From: Abyssibacter profundi
GTDB taxonomy: Bacteria > Pseudomonadota > Gammaproteobacteria > Nevskiales > OUC007
Direction of reading: 5' to 3'
DNA: 64,000 nt
Assembly (NCBI RefSeq): GCF_003151135.1
Contig: NZ_QEQK01000001.1
Location: 337,992 to 401,991, forward strand
How positions within the stretch are numbered: the first letter of the stretch is position 1; each line of letters opens with the position of its first letter. Positions 25,061 to 33,309 of the stretch are shown here, in pieces. The position numbers were made by a program, and so were the translations under genes. The notes below the pieces were generated by a model. The model was not told where the DNA came from. It saw only the letters and a list, made by a program, of their open reading frames with translations, and searched no databases.

Positions 25061-28000
25061 TCACTGGGGTGCCTCGCGCCGGCGAGTCCACCGCCAGCGC
25101 CCCCAGGCCGCCAACAGCAGCGGCAATAACGCAGACAAGGGCCAGGCGCCACTGCCCTCATCCGCATCGGGATTGTTGTTGACCCCAACGGGACGGCCAG
25201 CGGTATCGGAGAACCGCAGCTCGCCGGTGTTGAACCAGATCTGCACAACCGCGGGCTGCGCAAGCAGCAGGATCAGGTCCAGATCACCATCCCGATCCAT
25301 GTCGCGCAGAGCGAGATCGACGGCATCGGCTTCCAGCGCGGTGGTATGCGGGCGGAGTCGGCCGCTCCCGTCGTTGACCAGCAACTGCACGACGCCGGTC
25401 GGGCTGGCGGTGACCACATCCAGGTCACCATCGCTGTCGAGATCGCCCGCCGCCAGGTGACGACTCAGCCCGTAATCGGCCCGGGCGCCTAGTTCGACAA
25501 CATTTCGGGGCTGACTCCGCAAGACGCGGAGCTCTGGTGCCCGCCTATCATCACCGGCCAGCTCCGGCCGTGCGGCGACCAGATCCTGATCCTCATCGCC
25601 ATCAAGATCAGCGCCCACCCATTGGGTGACACCCGCGGTGGGCAGGGCCAGACGCGCACCGAAACTACGGCGACCAATTGTCGGCTGAAAGACATCGCCA
25701 TCCGGTTGCCCGAAGACCGGCTCGGGACGGCCGTCGCCATCCAAATCGCCCAGGCCCACCGAGACAGCACCCGTCGGCTCCAGCGCGGTGGCAAAGAAGC
25801 CCTCCATGCCTTCGTTGAAGTACGCCGTAGGCGTCGCATCGGCATTCACAATGACGAAATCGTCGGCGCCATCTTCATCCAGATCAGCCACCTGCGCGGC
25901 CAGACCCTGATCGCCGGTCAGCGGCTGCGGCGCGAGAACAAACTGCCCGCTGCCGTTGTTCACGTAGAGCGCATGTCCGCCCGCCGCATTGACCACCACG
26001 AGGTCCTGACCGTCGATGCCGTCAAAATTTCCAGCCAGCAGGGCGCGTGCCTCGCCCAGATCGCCCAGGGTGCCTGCTGGCTCGAAGCGCGTTGCCGAAG
26101 CTTGAATAAACAATCGGGTCGCAGCTCCGGCTTCGGTCCCCACGGCAATGTCCAAGGCCCCGTCACCGTCGAGATCCAGCAGCGCCAGGCGAGTGCCGCC
26201 AGCGACCTCAAACTCGGCGCCGGGTGTGGCAGCCAGCAATTCCGTGACGGTGGCACCTGCCGACGCGCGGTTATCCGCCGGGACGAGATCGTTGGCCAGA
26301 TCGCCCACCTGCGCCTGCATCCACAAGCCGCCGCTGCGGTCCGCCTGCACCGGCACCGTGAAGGCGGTCTGCGCAGCCACCTCGATCGCCCCCGTCGGGC
26401 AGTCCAACAGCACCTGGTGAAGCCCGACGGATCGGGTGCAGCCCGCCGGCACCGGGCCCGTCAGACCGGCGCCGGTCAGCGCGATCTGCAACGCACCGCC
26501 TGCCGTAGCGCTGCCACGGTTCTCCACCGTTACGGTCCAGTCGAACGGCGTATTGAGGCCGGCAACCGTGACCGCCGGTTCGACACGCACGGCCAAATCC
26601 TGCGGGGGACGGGTGACGGTGAGCGCGAATGCCACATCGGTGCTGGCGCCAGACGGGTCAGCGGCCGTCACCGTGACCGCGTAATCCCCGACGCTGTCGA
26701 AAGCCGGTGCGCCGCTCAGCGCGCTGTCGCCCAGTGCAATGCCAGGGGGTAGCCCGTCAACGGCAAAGGTCAGCGCATCGCCATCCGGATCCTCGAAAAC
26801 ATCGGACAGCATGACCGAGAACGATTCACCCTCGTCGAGCGATCGATCGTCAATGCCCGAGACCACGAAGGGCGGATCGTTGCCCTCGCGTTCGACAATC
26901 AGCACCAGCGAACTGGCCGCGCTGGCGCCGGCTTCGTCGAATGCGGAGATCGACACCGTATAACGCCCGGCCTCATCTGTCCGAGGCGTCCCCGTGACGT
27001 TGCCGTTGGTCGAATCCAGTCGCAGGGACGCGGGCAAGCCCGAGGCCACGTAGGTCAGGACATCCCCTTCGTCCACGTCCGAAAAAGCGCCTGCGAGCGG
27101 AATCACGGCGGGCTGCTCGACGAAGGCTCGCTCCTGACCCAGTGACACGGCCGTGGGCACGTCGTTTCTGCCTTGAATCTCGAAACGCACCGAACCAGTG
27201 GCCTCCCGGCCGGCTGCGTCGGAGACGGTGTAGCGCATGGTTTCGACCTGGACGACCCCCTGCCGCAAGGCCTGGACCGCTGGCTCGGCGCGGGGGTCGA
27301 AGATCAGCGCTCCCTGCTCAGAAATGGCCACCGGCAGCCCCGAGCTGGTCGTCGCATCGGCCGACAACACGCGCAGCACGTCATCGGCATCAGGGTCTGA
27401 GTCATTGGCGAGCACGCCGGGTGCCGGGCTGTTCACCACCCCATCTTCGGTCAGTACGAAACGATCGGCGCCAGCGACGGGCGGATCGTTGACGCCGACA
27501 ATCGTGATCGACACCGATGCCGTCGCGGTGCTGCCCGCACCGTCGTCGACGGTGTATTCAAACCCATCGGTCACGGACTCGTCGGCGCCCAGCGCCTCGT
27601 AGGTCGCGGTGGGGTCCATAACGAAGCCACCATCGGTGGCCAGGTTCAGCCCGGCGCCACCGGTGGTGGTGGTCGGTCCGGACACGGTCAGCGTTTGCCG
27701 GTCCGGGTCCGAGTCGTTGCCCAGCACGCCCGGAGCGGCGACCGACAGCACCGAATCGGCTGGCGTGGAATACGCATCAGGCTGCGCCGTCGGCGGATCG
27801 TTGATGGGCTCCAGCGTCAGCTCGATGCGGCTGACACGCGAGTCGAGCGAATCGCCTTCCACCCGAACTTCGATGCGGCGATCCGCATCACCGAGAATCT
27901 CGCCCTCGTAGCGATATTGCAGGGTCGCGAGCACCGCCGCGTAGTCGGTCGCGGCGGCTTCACCGCTGATGCGCAAGACGCTGGTCGCCGCATCGAACGT

Positions 28001-29314
28001 GACCCCGAGCGCGGTACCAGCAGCCTCCGCTGCCAAGGTCTCGTCATCCGGTTCGACCACGCCCAGCAAACGGGCTTCGGCGGCCGTCAACGTTGCAAGC
28101 TGACCCGAATCCACCGTGACCTCCGGAATCAGTGACTGCGATCCGGCATTCTCCGCATAACCTGCCGTGACATCGCGCCCGTCGGCGGCGCCGTTGAGGT
28201 CGACCACAGGTCGCGCCACGTCGAGTTCCACGGCCCCCACATCACAGGAGTCGGCCTCGGCACGCAGGCGTCCGATCTGGTCCGTGCCCGCAACCAGGCC
28301 ATCGCGACAGCCGGCCTCATCACCCGCATCAAGCAACACCGTGGGCAGCTCGGGCGCGGCAATGGTCTGCAGCCCGTCGGCCTGCGGCGTCAGTGGGCCA
28401 AGGTTGATGGCGGCTGGCGTGCGAACGGCTGCCGCGCCGCAACGATCATCGCTGGCGATGCTGCCAGCGGCCTGCACCAGCGTGCCGCGAATCGAACACT
28501 GCCCGGTGGGGCCGTTGCCGGCGATCACGGAATTGAACAGCGCTGCACGGGCATCGGTATCGATGACCAGCCCCGCCGAGGCATTGGAGGCGGAATTGGT
28601 GAGCCGGTTCCCGGTGATGGTGACGTGGCGCAAGACGCTGGAGGCCGACGCATTCGTGCGGAAGCGAATCGCTGCCTCCCCGCCCACGGCGTTGTCGGCA
28701 ATGGTGGCGTTGGCCAATCGAATCTCGCCCAGATTCTCGATCGCCGAACCGACACTCCCGGACGTATTACCAACGAACGTGGCTTGCGTCACCGTCGCCA
28801 GGCCGGCGTTGTAAAGGCCACCGCCAACCGGTGCGCTGTTGTTGGCAATCCGCAGACCAGCCGCCTCCAGCACACCGAAGTTCTCGATGCCGCCGCCCAC
28901 GCTGTCGGCATGATTGCCCGACACGTTCACGTTATTCAGGCGCAAGGTGCCGAAATTCTTCGCCGCCGCTCCGGCGTCGGCGCGTCCACCGGACAGGACA
29001 AGATTGGCCAGCGTAACCGTTGCCGTGTCCTGGACCTGGACGAGCCGCGTGGGTGAGGCATCGGACGCGACAAGCCGAACAGGCCCGTTGTCCTGCTCGC
29101 CGTTGATGCTGACTTCGATCTGCCCGAACTGCAGTGGCCGGGTGATGTCGATAACCGGCGTCTCACAGGCAAACGTAACCTCTCCCCCACCCACAATGGC
29201 GGCTTCCAGCGCGTCCTGGGTACATTCGCTGACCACGCCACCGCCGTGCGCGGCGCCGACCATGCCCACCCAACAGATGGCCCCAGCGGCCTGTCCGATT
29301 GCTTTTGCTTTCAC
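25061..29314 (-). CDS. Large GlyGly-CTERM-like surface protein: beta-helix, cadherin-like and FG-GAP domains
   Basis: A 1417-residue exported protein. After a signal peptide (to about 25) comes a right-handed beta-helix (about 30-350; LRLNNVNVSGNHADSVGGGIENFG and similar rungs). Cadherin-like/Ig domains follow (PINDPPTAQPDAYSTPADS, VNDPPVAGADRF, NDVPTAVS, GNDPPFVVSG; about 480-950), then a CARDB-like domain. FG-GAP/VCBS repeats (LDLDGDGALDIAVG, ADLDEDGADDFVIV, GDLDSDGDLDVVTA, RDMDRDGDLDLILL; about 1090-1370) carry DxDxDG calcium loops. The tail GSGAWPLSALLPLLLAAWGRWRW-type, a short Gly-Ser, hydrophobic helix and Arg cluster, resembles GlyGly-CTERM rhombosortase substrates. It starts with GTG after AAGGGGG. 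Confidence 0.82.
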   Translation of the reverse strand: MKAKAIGQAAGAICWVGMVGAAHGGGVVSECTQDALEAAIVGGGEVTFACETPVIDITRPLQFGQIEVSINGEQDNGPVRLVASDASPTRLVQVQDTATVTLANLVLSGGRADAGAAAKNFGTLRLNNVNVSGNHADSVGGGIENFGVLEAAGLRIANNSAPVGGGLYNAGLATVTQATFVGNTSGSVGSAIENLGEIRLANATIADNAVGGEAAIRFRTNASASSVLRHVTITGNRLTNSASNASAGLVIDTDARAALFNSVIAGNGPTGQCSIRGTLVQAAGSIASDDRCGAAAVRTPAAINLGPLTPQADGLQTIAAPELPTVLLDAGDEAGCRDGLVAGTDQIGRLRAEADSCDVGAVELDVARPVVDLNGAADGRDVTAGYAENAGSQSLIPEVTVDSGQLATLTAAEARLLGVVEPDDETLAAEAAGTALGVTFDAATSVLRISGEAAATDYAAVLATLQYRYEGEILGDADRRIEVRVEGDSLDSRVSRIELTLEPINDPPTAQPDAYSTPADSVLSVAAPGVLGNDSDPDRQTLTVSGPTTTTGGAGLNLATDGGFVMDPTATYEALGADESVTDGFEYTVDDGAGSTATASVSITIVGVNDPPVAGADRFVLTEDGVVNSPAPGVLANDSDPDADDVLRVLSADATTSSGLPVAISEQGALIFDPRAEPAVQALRQGVVQVETMRYTVSDAAGREATGSVRFEIQGRNDVPTAVSLGQERAFVEQPAVIPLAGAFSDVDEGDVLTYVASGLPASLRLDSTNGNVTGTPRTDEAGRYTVSISAFDEAGASAASSLVLIVEREGNDPPFVVSGIDDRSLDEGESFSVMLSDVFEDPDGDALTFAVDGLPPGIALGDSALSGAPAFDSVGDYAVTVTAADPSGASTDVAFALTVTRPPQDLAVRVEPAVTVAGLNTPFDWTVTVENRGSATAGGALQIALTGAGLTGPVPAGCTRSVGLHQVLLDCPTGAIEVAAQTAFTVPVQADRSGGLWMQAQVGDLANDLVPADNRASAGATVTELLAATPGAEFEVAGGTRLALLDLDGDGALDIAVGTEAGAATRLFIQASATRFEPAGTLGDLGEARALLAGNFDGIDGQDLVVVNAAGGHALYVNNGSGQFVLAPQPLTGDQGLAAQVADLDEDGADDFVIVNADATPTAYFNEGMEGFFATALEPTGAVSVGLGDLDGDGRPEPVFGQPDGDVFQPTIGRRSFGARLALPTAGVTQWVGADLDGDEDQDLVAARPELAGDDRRAPELRVLRSQPRNVVELGARADYGLSRHLAAGDLDSDGDLDVVTASPTGVVQLLVNDGSGRLRPHTTALEADAVDLALRDMDRDGDLDLILLLAQPAVVQIWFNTGELRFSDTAGRPVGVNNNPDADEGSGAWPLSALLPLLLAAWGRWRWTRRREAPQ

Positions 29315-29416
29315 GCCAACCCCCTTGATGGATGGTCAGCATACCGTGCGGGTGCGCACCGGGCTGCGTCGCCCGCTTATCATGTCGCGCTCGATTCCGA
29401 CCCGTTGACCCGTGCC

Positions 29417-31363
29417 ATGCCGCATCTCACCGACGACTACAACGCTGCCGTGGACGCCGTGCTCCAACGTGTCGGCAAGACGCTGGTCCTGGGCATTCCG
29501 CTCGGCCTCGGCAAGCCCGTGGGCTTTACCAACGCGCTTTATGAGCGGGTGAAGCACGACAGCAGCCTGTCATTGACCATCTTCACAGCACTGTCGCTGA
29601 ACCGCCCCAAGCTGGGCGGCCTGGGCGGGCGATTCGCCAACCCGATGTTCGATCGGGTCATGGGCGGCGTGGAGCCACTGCTTTATTTGCGGGACCGCGA
29701 CCGCGGCGCATTGCCGCCCAACGTCACGGTGCGCGAGTTCTTCTTCCAGGCGGGCAGCCAGCTCAACAATTCGGTGGCCCAGCAGCATTACATCAGCACC
29801 AACTACACCTTCGTGGCCCGCGAAATGATCGACCACGGCGCCAACGTCTTTGCGCAAATCGTCGCACCTCACCCGGATGACAACACCCCGCGGGTCAGCC
29901 TTAGCTGCAATCCCGACGTCAGCCTGGACGTGGTGCCGGCCGCGCGGGCCCGGTGGCCGGTCGCCGTTGTCGGCGAGATGCACCGTGAGCTGCCTTACAT
30001 GCCCGGCGACAGCGAACTGGACCACTCCGAGTTCGATGTGCTGATCGACCGCCCGACCCGACCTGACAGCCTGTTCGCAGTGCCCAAGGCGCCCGTCACG
30101 CTGGCCGACCACGCCATCGGCCTGCATGCCAGCACCCTGGTGCCCGACGGCGGCACGATCCAGCTGGGCATCGGTGCGTTGGGTGACACCGTGTCGCATG
30201 CGCTCATCCTGCGGCACCGGCAACCTGAGCAGTGGCGCCAATTGGTGGGCGAGCCGCATGAGCTGGCCCGGCGCATCGGTGGCCAGGGCCCCTTCGAGCA
30301 GGGGCTCTACGGCGCCACCGAAATGTTTGTGGATGGCTTCTTGGCCCTTTATGACGCAGGGATTCTCACCCGGCAGGTTGTCGACGACATCGAACGTCAA
30401 CGGGCGCTGAACGCCGGCGCGACACCTGAAGCCGGCGAGACAACGCAGGTGCTGCACGGCGGCTTTTATCTGGGCACGCGACGCTTCTACGAGCGACTGG
30501 CGGCCATGTCCCTGGACGAGCGGCGCCGCTTCCACATGACCTCCGTGACCCGGATCAACCATCTGTACGGCTCCGAGACCCTGGACCGCCTGCAACGCAC
30601 CCAAGCCCGCTTCATCAATACCGCACTCAAATGCACGCTGGCCGGAGCGGTCGTCTCGGACGGGCTCGATAACCATCGGGTGTTGTCTGGGGTCGGCGGA
30701 CAATACAACTTCGTCGCCCAGGCCCATGCCTTACACGACGGTCGCTCCATCCTGTTGATCAAGGCCGTGCGCGAGGACGGGGACCGGGCCGAATCCAATA
30801 TCGTATGGGACTACCCGCACACGACCATCGCCCGCCACCTGCGCGACATCGTCATCACCGAGTACGGCATCGCGGATCTGCGCGGCGCAACGGATCGGGA
30901 CATCATCGCCCGCCTGCTCAACATCACGGATTCCCGGTTCCAGCAGTCGCTGTTGCAACGCGCTCAGTCGGCCGGGAAGATCGAAGCGGACTACCAGATT
31001 CCGCCCGCCCACCGGAACAACACCCCGGACGCCTTGAAGGCTCGCCTGGATGCAGCGCGACGCAGCGGGGCGTTGCCGGCCTTTCCGCTTCCCAGCGACT
31101 GGACGCCTGATGAGCAGGCTCTGGCCGTCGCGCTGTCAGCGCTCAAGTCGCGCCAAGCCCGCCATTCTTCTCTTGGCCTGGCCTGGCAGGCCTGGCGATC
31201 CGGAGCGCCGGCCGCCCGGGTGCAAGCCCTGCTGGCCCGAGTCGGGTTGGATACACCGGCCGGCCTGCAGGATCACATCGCAGCCCGGCTACTGGCTGCC
31301 GAACTCGAGACGGTGCTGGATGAGGGCCCCGCCGCACTCAGCCCTGTGGAGATTGCCGAATGA
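29417..31363 (+). CDS. Acetyl-CoA hydrolase/transferase family protein
   Basis: A 648-residue protein of the class that moves CoA between acetate and other short acids, or hydrolyses acetyl-CoA. Diagnostic stretches include LGIPLGLGKPVGFTNALYE, the GIGALGDTVSHALILRH block (LVPDGGTIQLGIGALGD), and the C-terminal VSDGLDNHRVLSGVGGQYNFVAQAH and ESNIVWDYPHTTIARHLRD. These longer (about 650 aa) members form a distinct subgroup from the 500-aa succinyl-CoA:acetate transferases, so the acyl partner is unsettled. Start is the ATG at 29417, 102 bases from the divergent surface-protein gene; the DUF2288 gene overlaps its stop. Confidence 0.85.
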   Translation: MPHLTDDYNAAVDAVLQRVGKTLVLGIPLGLGKPVGFTNALYERVKHDSSLSLTIFTALSLNRPKLGGLGGRFANPMFDRVMGGVEPLLYLRDRDRGALPPNVTVREFFFQAGSQLNNSVAQQHYISTNYTFVAREMIDHGANVFAQIVAPHPDDNTPRVSLSCNPDVSLDVVPAARARWPVAVVGEMHRELPYMPGDSELDHSEFDVLIDRPTRPDSLFAVPKAPVTLADHAIGLHASTLVPDGGTIQLGIGALGDTVSHALILRHRQPEQWRQLVGEPHELARRIGGQGPFEQGLYGATEMFVDGFLALYDAGILTRQVVDDIERQRALNAGATPEAGETTQVLHGGFYLGTRRFYERLAAMSLDERRRFHMTSVTRINHLYGSETLDRLQRTQARFINTALKCTLAGAVVSDGLDNHRVLSGVGGQYNFVAQAHALHDGRSILLIKAVREDGDRAESNIVWDYPHTTIARHLRDIVITEYGIADLRGATDRDIIARLLNITDSRFQQSLLQRAQSAGKIEADYQIPPAHRNNTPDALKARLDAARRSGALPAFPLPSDWTPDEQALAVALSALKSRQARHSSLGLAWQAWRSGAPAARVQALLARVGLDTPAGLQDHIAARLLAAELETVLDEGPAALSPVEIAE

Positions 31364-31671
31364 CCTTTGAAGAACACCGGGCCGAACTGGCCACACAAAC
31401 CGCGAAGATGCCCTGGCGTGAACTCCAGCGCTTTTTCGCCTCTGGCCAGGCCATTGCCGTGGCGGCCGGCCTCGACCTGGTCGAGGTCGCCGCCCGTGTT
31501 GCCATGGATGACAAGACCGCGGTCGAGCAGTGGATCGGGCAGAACACGCTCGGCCCGGTGACCGACGAGCAGGCGAGCGACTGGTACGAGGCCGATGCAC
31601 TGCTCTGGACCGTGGTGGTCAAACCCTGGGTTCTGGTCCAGCCGCTGCCCGAGACCGCTCGCGATAAATAG
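31360..31671 (+). CDS. DUF2288 family protein
   Basis: A 103-residue cytoplasmic protein. The pattern PWRELQRFFASGQAIAVAAGLDLVEVA and the later WIGQNTLGPVTDEQASDWYE with TVVVKPWVLVQPL match DUF2288, a small family of unknown function in proteobacteria and cyanobacteria. Its ATG overlaps the CoA-transferase stop (ATGA), so the two are translationally coupled. No catalytic residues can be named. Confidence 0.8.
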   Translation: MTFEEHRAELATQTAKMPWRELQRFFASGQAIAVAAGLDLVEVAARVAMDDKTAVEQWIGQNTLGPVTDEQASDWYEADALLWTVVVKPWVLVQPLPETARDK

Positions 31672-31682
31672 CCGGCTCTGCG

Positions 31683-31701
31683 CGGCCGCTTCATGCGGCC
31701 G
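31683..31701. terminator. Small hairpin between DUF2288 and HNH genes
   Basis: CGGCCGC-TTCAT-GCGGCCG, perfect 7-bp stem in a 59-base gap between converging genes. No T-run; weak terminator candidate. Confidence 0.35.
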
Positions 31702-31730
31702 ACGACGACCGGGTGACTGCCGGCCTGGAC

Positions 31731-32318
31731 TCAGGCCGCCGAAGGCGCGCCGCGATCGCGGCGGGTCACGAACTGTTCCAGAAACGCCTGCTGATCACCA
31801 AGAATGCGGCGATTCGAGAGGATGAGATATTCGGCCCGGTTCGGCGCATAGGGAATGGCCAATAGCGGTTGACCGGCTTCTTCCGGAGTCCGATTGCTTT
31901 TCTGCCGGTTGCAGGCCCCACAGGCGGTGACGCAGTTGGTCCAGTCGTCCGGGCCGCCGCGCGACGTCGGGATGACGTGATCGCGCGTCAGCTCGGAATG
32001 CTTGAACCGCCCGCCGCAATACATGCACAGGTGTCCGTCACGATGAAACAGGGCGCGGTTGCTTAGCGGTGGAACCAGCGACATCAGCCGGCCGCCGCGC
32101 TTGTCGTTCACCGCGATGATGGTGTCCAGTTCCAGAGAGGAGCGCCGCCCGGTCTCACGGTTGATGCCCCCCTGGATGGTGATGCGCTCGCCGCCGCCTT
32201 CCCAGGCCACTTTTTCGTTGCAGTACAGCGTGGCGGCGTATTCCCAGTGCACCCAGTCCAGCGGAATGCCGCCGACGTCCAGCTTGAGGATCAGTGGATG
32301 GTTGTGCACGTCGTTCAC
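31731..32318 (-). CDS. HNH endonuclease (McrA-like, stand-alone)
   Basis: A 195-residue protein. The C-terminal HNH domain has CMYCGGRF, LTRDHVIPTSRGGPDDWTNCVTACGACNRQK, that is two CxxC zinc ligands around the DH...N...core. The N-terminal 90 residues (WVHWEYAATLYCNEKVAWEG) match the extension found in a widespread group of small bacterial HNH proteins that are not associated with restriction systems. The metal-dependent nuclease core looks intact. The start is GTG at 32318 with AAGGAG upstream. Alone on the minus strand; the 198 bases to the tag gene show no clear features. Confidence 0.85.
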   Translation of the reverse strand: MNDVHNHPLILKLDVGGIPLDWVHWEYAATLYCNEKVAWEGGGERITIQGGINRETGRRSSLELDTIIAVNDKRGGRLMSLVPPLSNRALFHRDGHLCMYCGGRFKHSELTRDHVIPTSRGGPDDWTNCVTACGACNRQKSNRTPEEAGQPLLAIPYAPNRAEYLILSNRRILGDQQAFLEQFVTRRDRGAPSAA

Positions 32319-32516
32319 CGTTCGATCTCCTTAAAGGAAGCGCTGGGTGAGCACTGACCCGGAGTCAAGGCGGTGAGGAGCGGTCGACCGGCTCCTGCCG
32401 CATCTTGCCTCCAGGCTATCGCCCCTGCATGACACAGGGTTGACAATCACCGGTCGTCTCCAACCGGTTGCAGAACTATCGTTGATACGGCGAGGATTTG
32501 CCAACTTTACGCCGGA

Positions 32517-33095
32517 ATGCCAACCGTGGATGACCGCCCCCGATGCCCCTGGGTGGACCTGAGCAAACCCGATTACGTGGCGTACCACGATCAGGAATGG
32601 GGGGTGCCGGTACACGATGACCGCAAGCAGTTTGAGTTCCTGACGCTCGAGGCAGCGCAGGCCGGACTGAGCTGGTACACGGTGCTACGCAAACGCGCGC
32701 ATTATCGGCGCGTCTTTGCCGATTTCGACCCCGAGCAAGTGGCGCGCTTTAACGCAGAGGATGAGGCCAGGTTGTTGGCAGACCCCGGCATCATTCGAAA
32801 CAAGCTCAAGGTTCGTGCGGCCATCAACAACGCGGCCCGATTTCTGGAAATCCAGGCCGAGTTTGGCAGTTTCGATCGCTATATCTGGGGATTCGTTGCC
32901 AACGCGCCGACGCTGCCCCCGCCCAAAACGCTGGCGGACTACCGCGCCACCAGTCCGGAATCCGATGCCCTGTCCAAGGATCTCAAGCGGCGCGGTTTCA
33001 AGTTCGTGGGCAGCACCATCGTCTATGCCCACATGCAGGCAGCCGGGTTGGTCAACGATCACAGCGCCGATTGCTTTCGGCGCCAGGAAACTTGA
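32517..33095 (+). CDS. tag: DNA-3-methyladenine glycosylase I
   Basis: A 192-residue base-excision repair enzyme that removes 3-methyladenine. RCPWV near the start, YHDQEWGVPVHDD, and LTLEAAQAGLSWYTVLRKR are the TAG signatures. The family's zinc ligands appear present: Cys and His in CPWV...YHDQEWG and His and Cys in the C-terminal NDHSADCF. The ATG at 32517 has no good ribosome-binding site. It faces the HNH gene and precedes the spermidine-synthase-like gene by 214 bases, in which I see only a small CCGCTC/GAGCGG hairpin. Confidence 0.93.
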   Translation: MPTVDDRPRCPWVDLSKPDYVAYHDQEWGVPVHDDRKQFEFLTLEAAQAGLSWYTVLRKRAHYRRVFADFDPEQVARFNAEDEARLLADPGIIRNKLKVRAAINNAARFLEIQAEFGSFDRYIWGFVANAPTLPPPKTLADYRATSPESDALSKDLKRRGFKFVGSTIVYAHMQAAGLVNDHSADCFRRQET

Positions 33096-33309
33096 TTCTC
33101 ATCCAATCTGACCGCTCGGGGAGCGGCGGACCCACCACCCGCAACAGGCTGGATACAACGCCACACCCAACAGCGCATGCACGGCTGTCGGGGCTAAGGA
33201 GCAAACCGCTGAGCGCAGCGTCCGGACAATGTCTCTCGTCTTCGGCCCGTTTCGTTGCGGGCCGCCCACGGAGTGGGGCGTTGCCGCCGCCAGCCATCGT
33301 CAGAATCCG

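Noticed and set aside
33096..33309. Possible small gene or RNA between tag and the spermidine-synthase-like gene
   Set aside because: Only a small CCGCTC/GAGCGG hairpin was seen; no start, ribosome-binding site or known RNA pattern.
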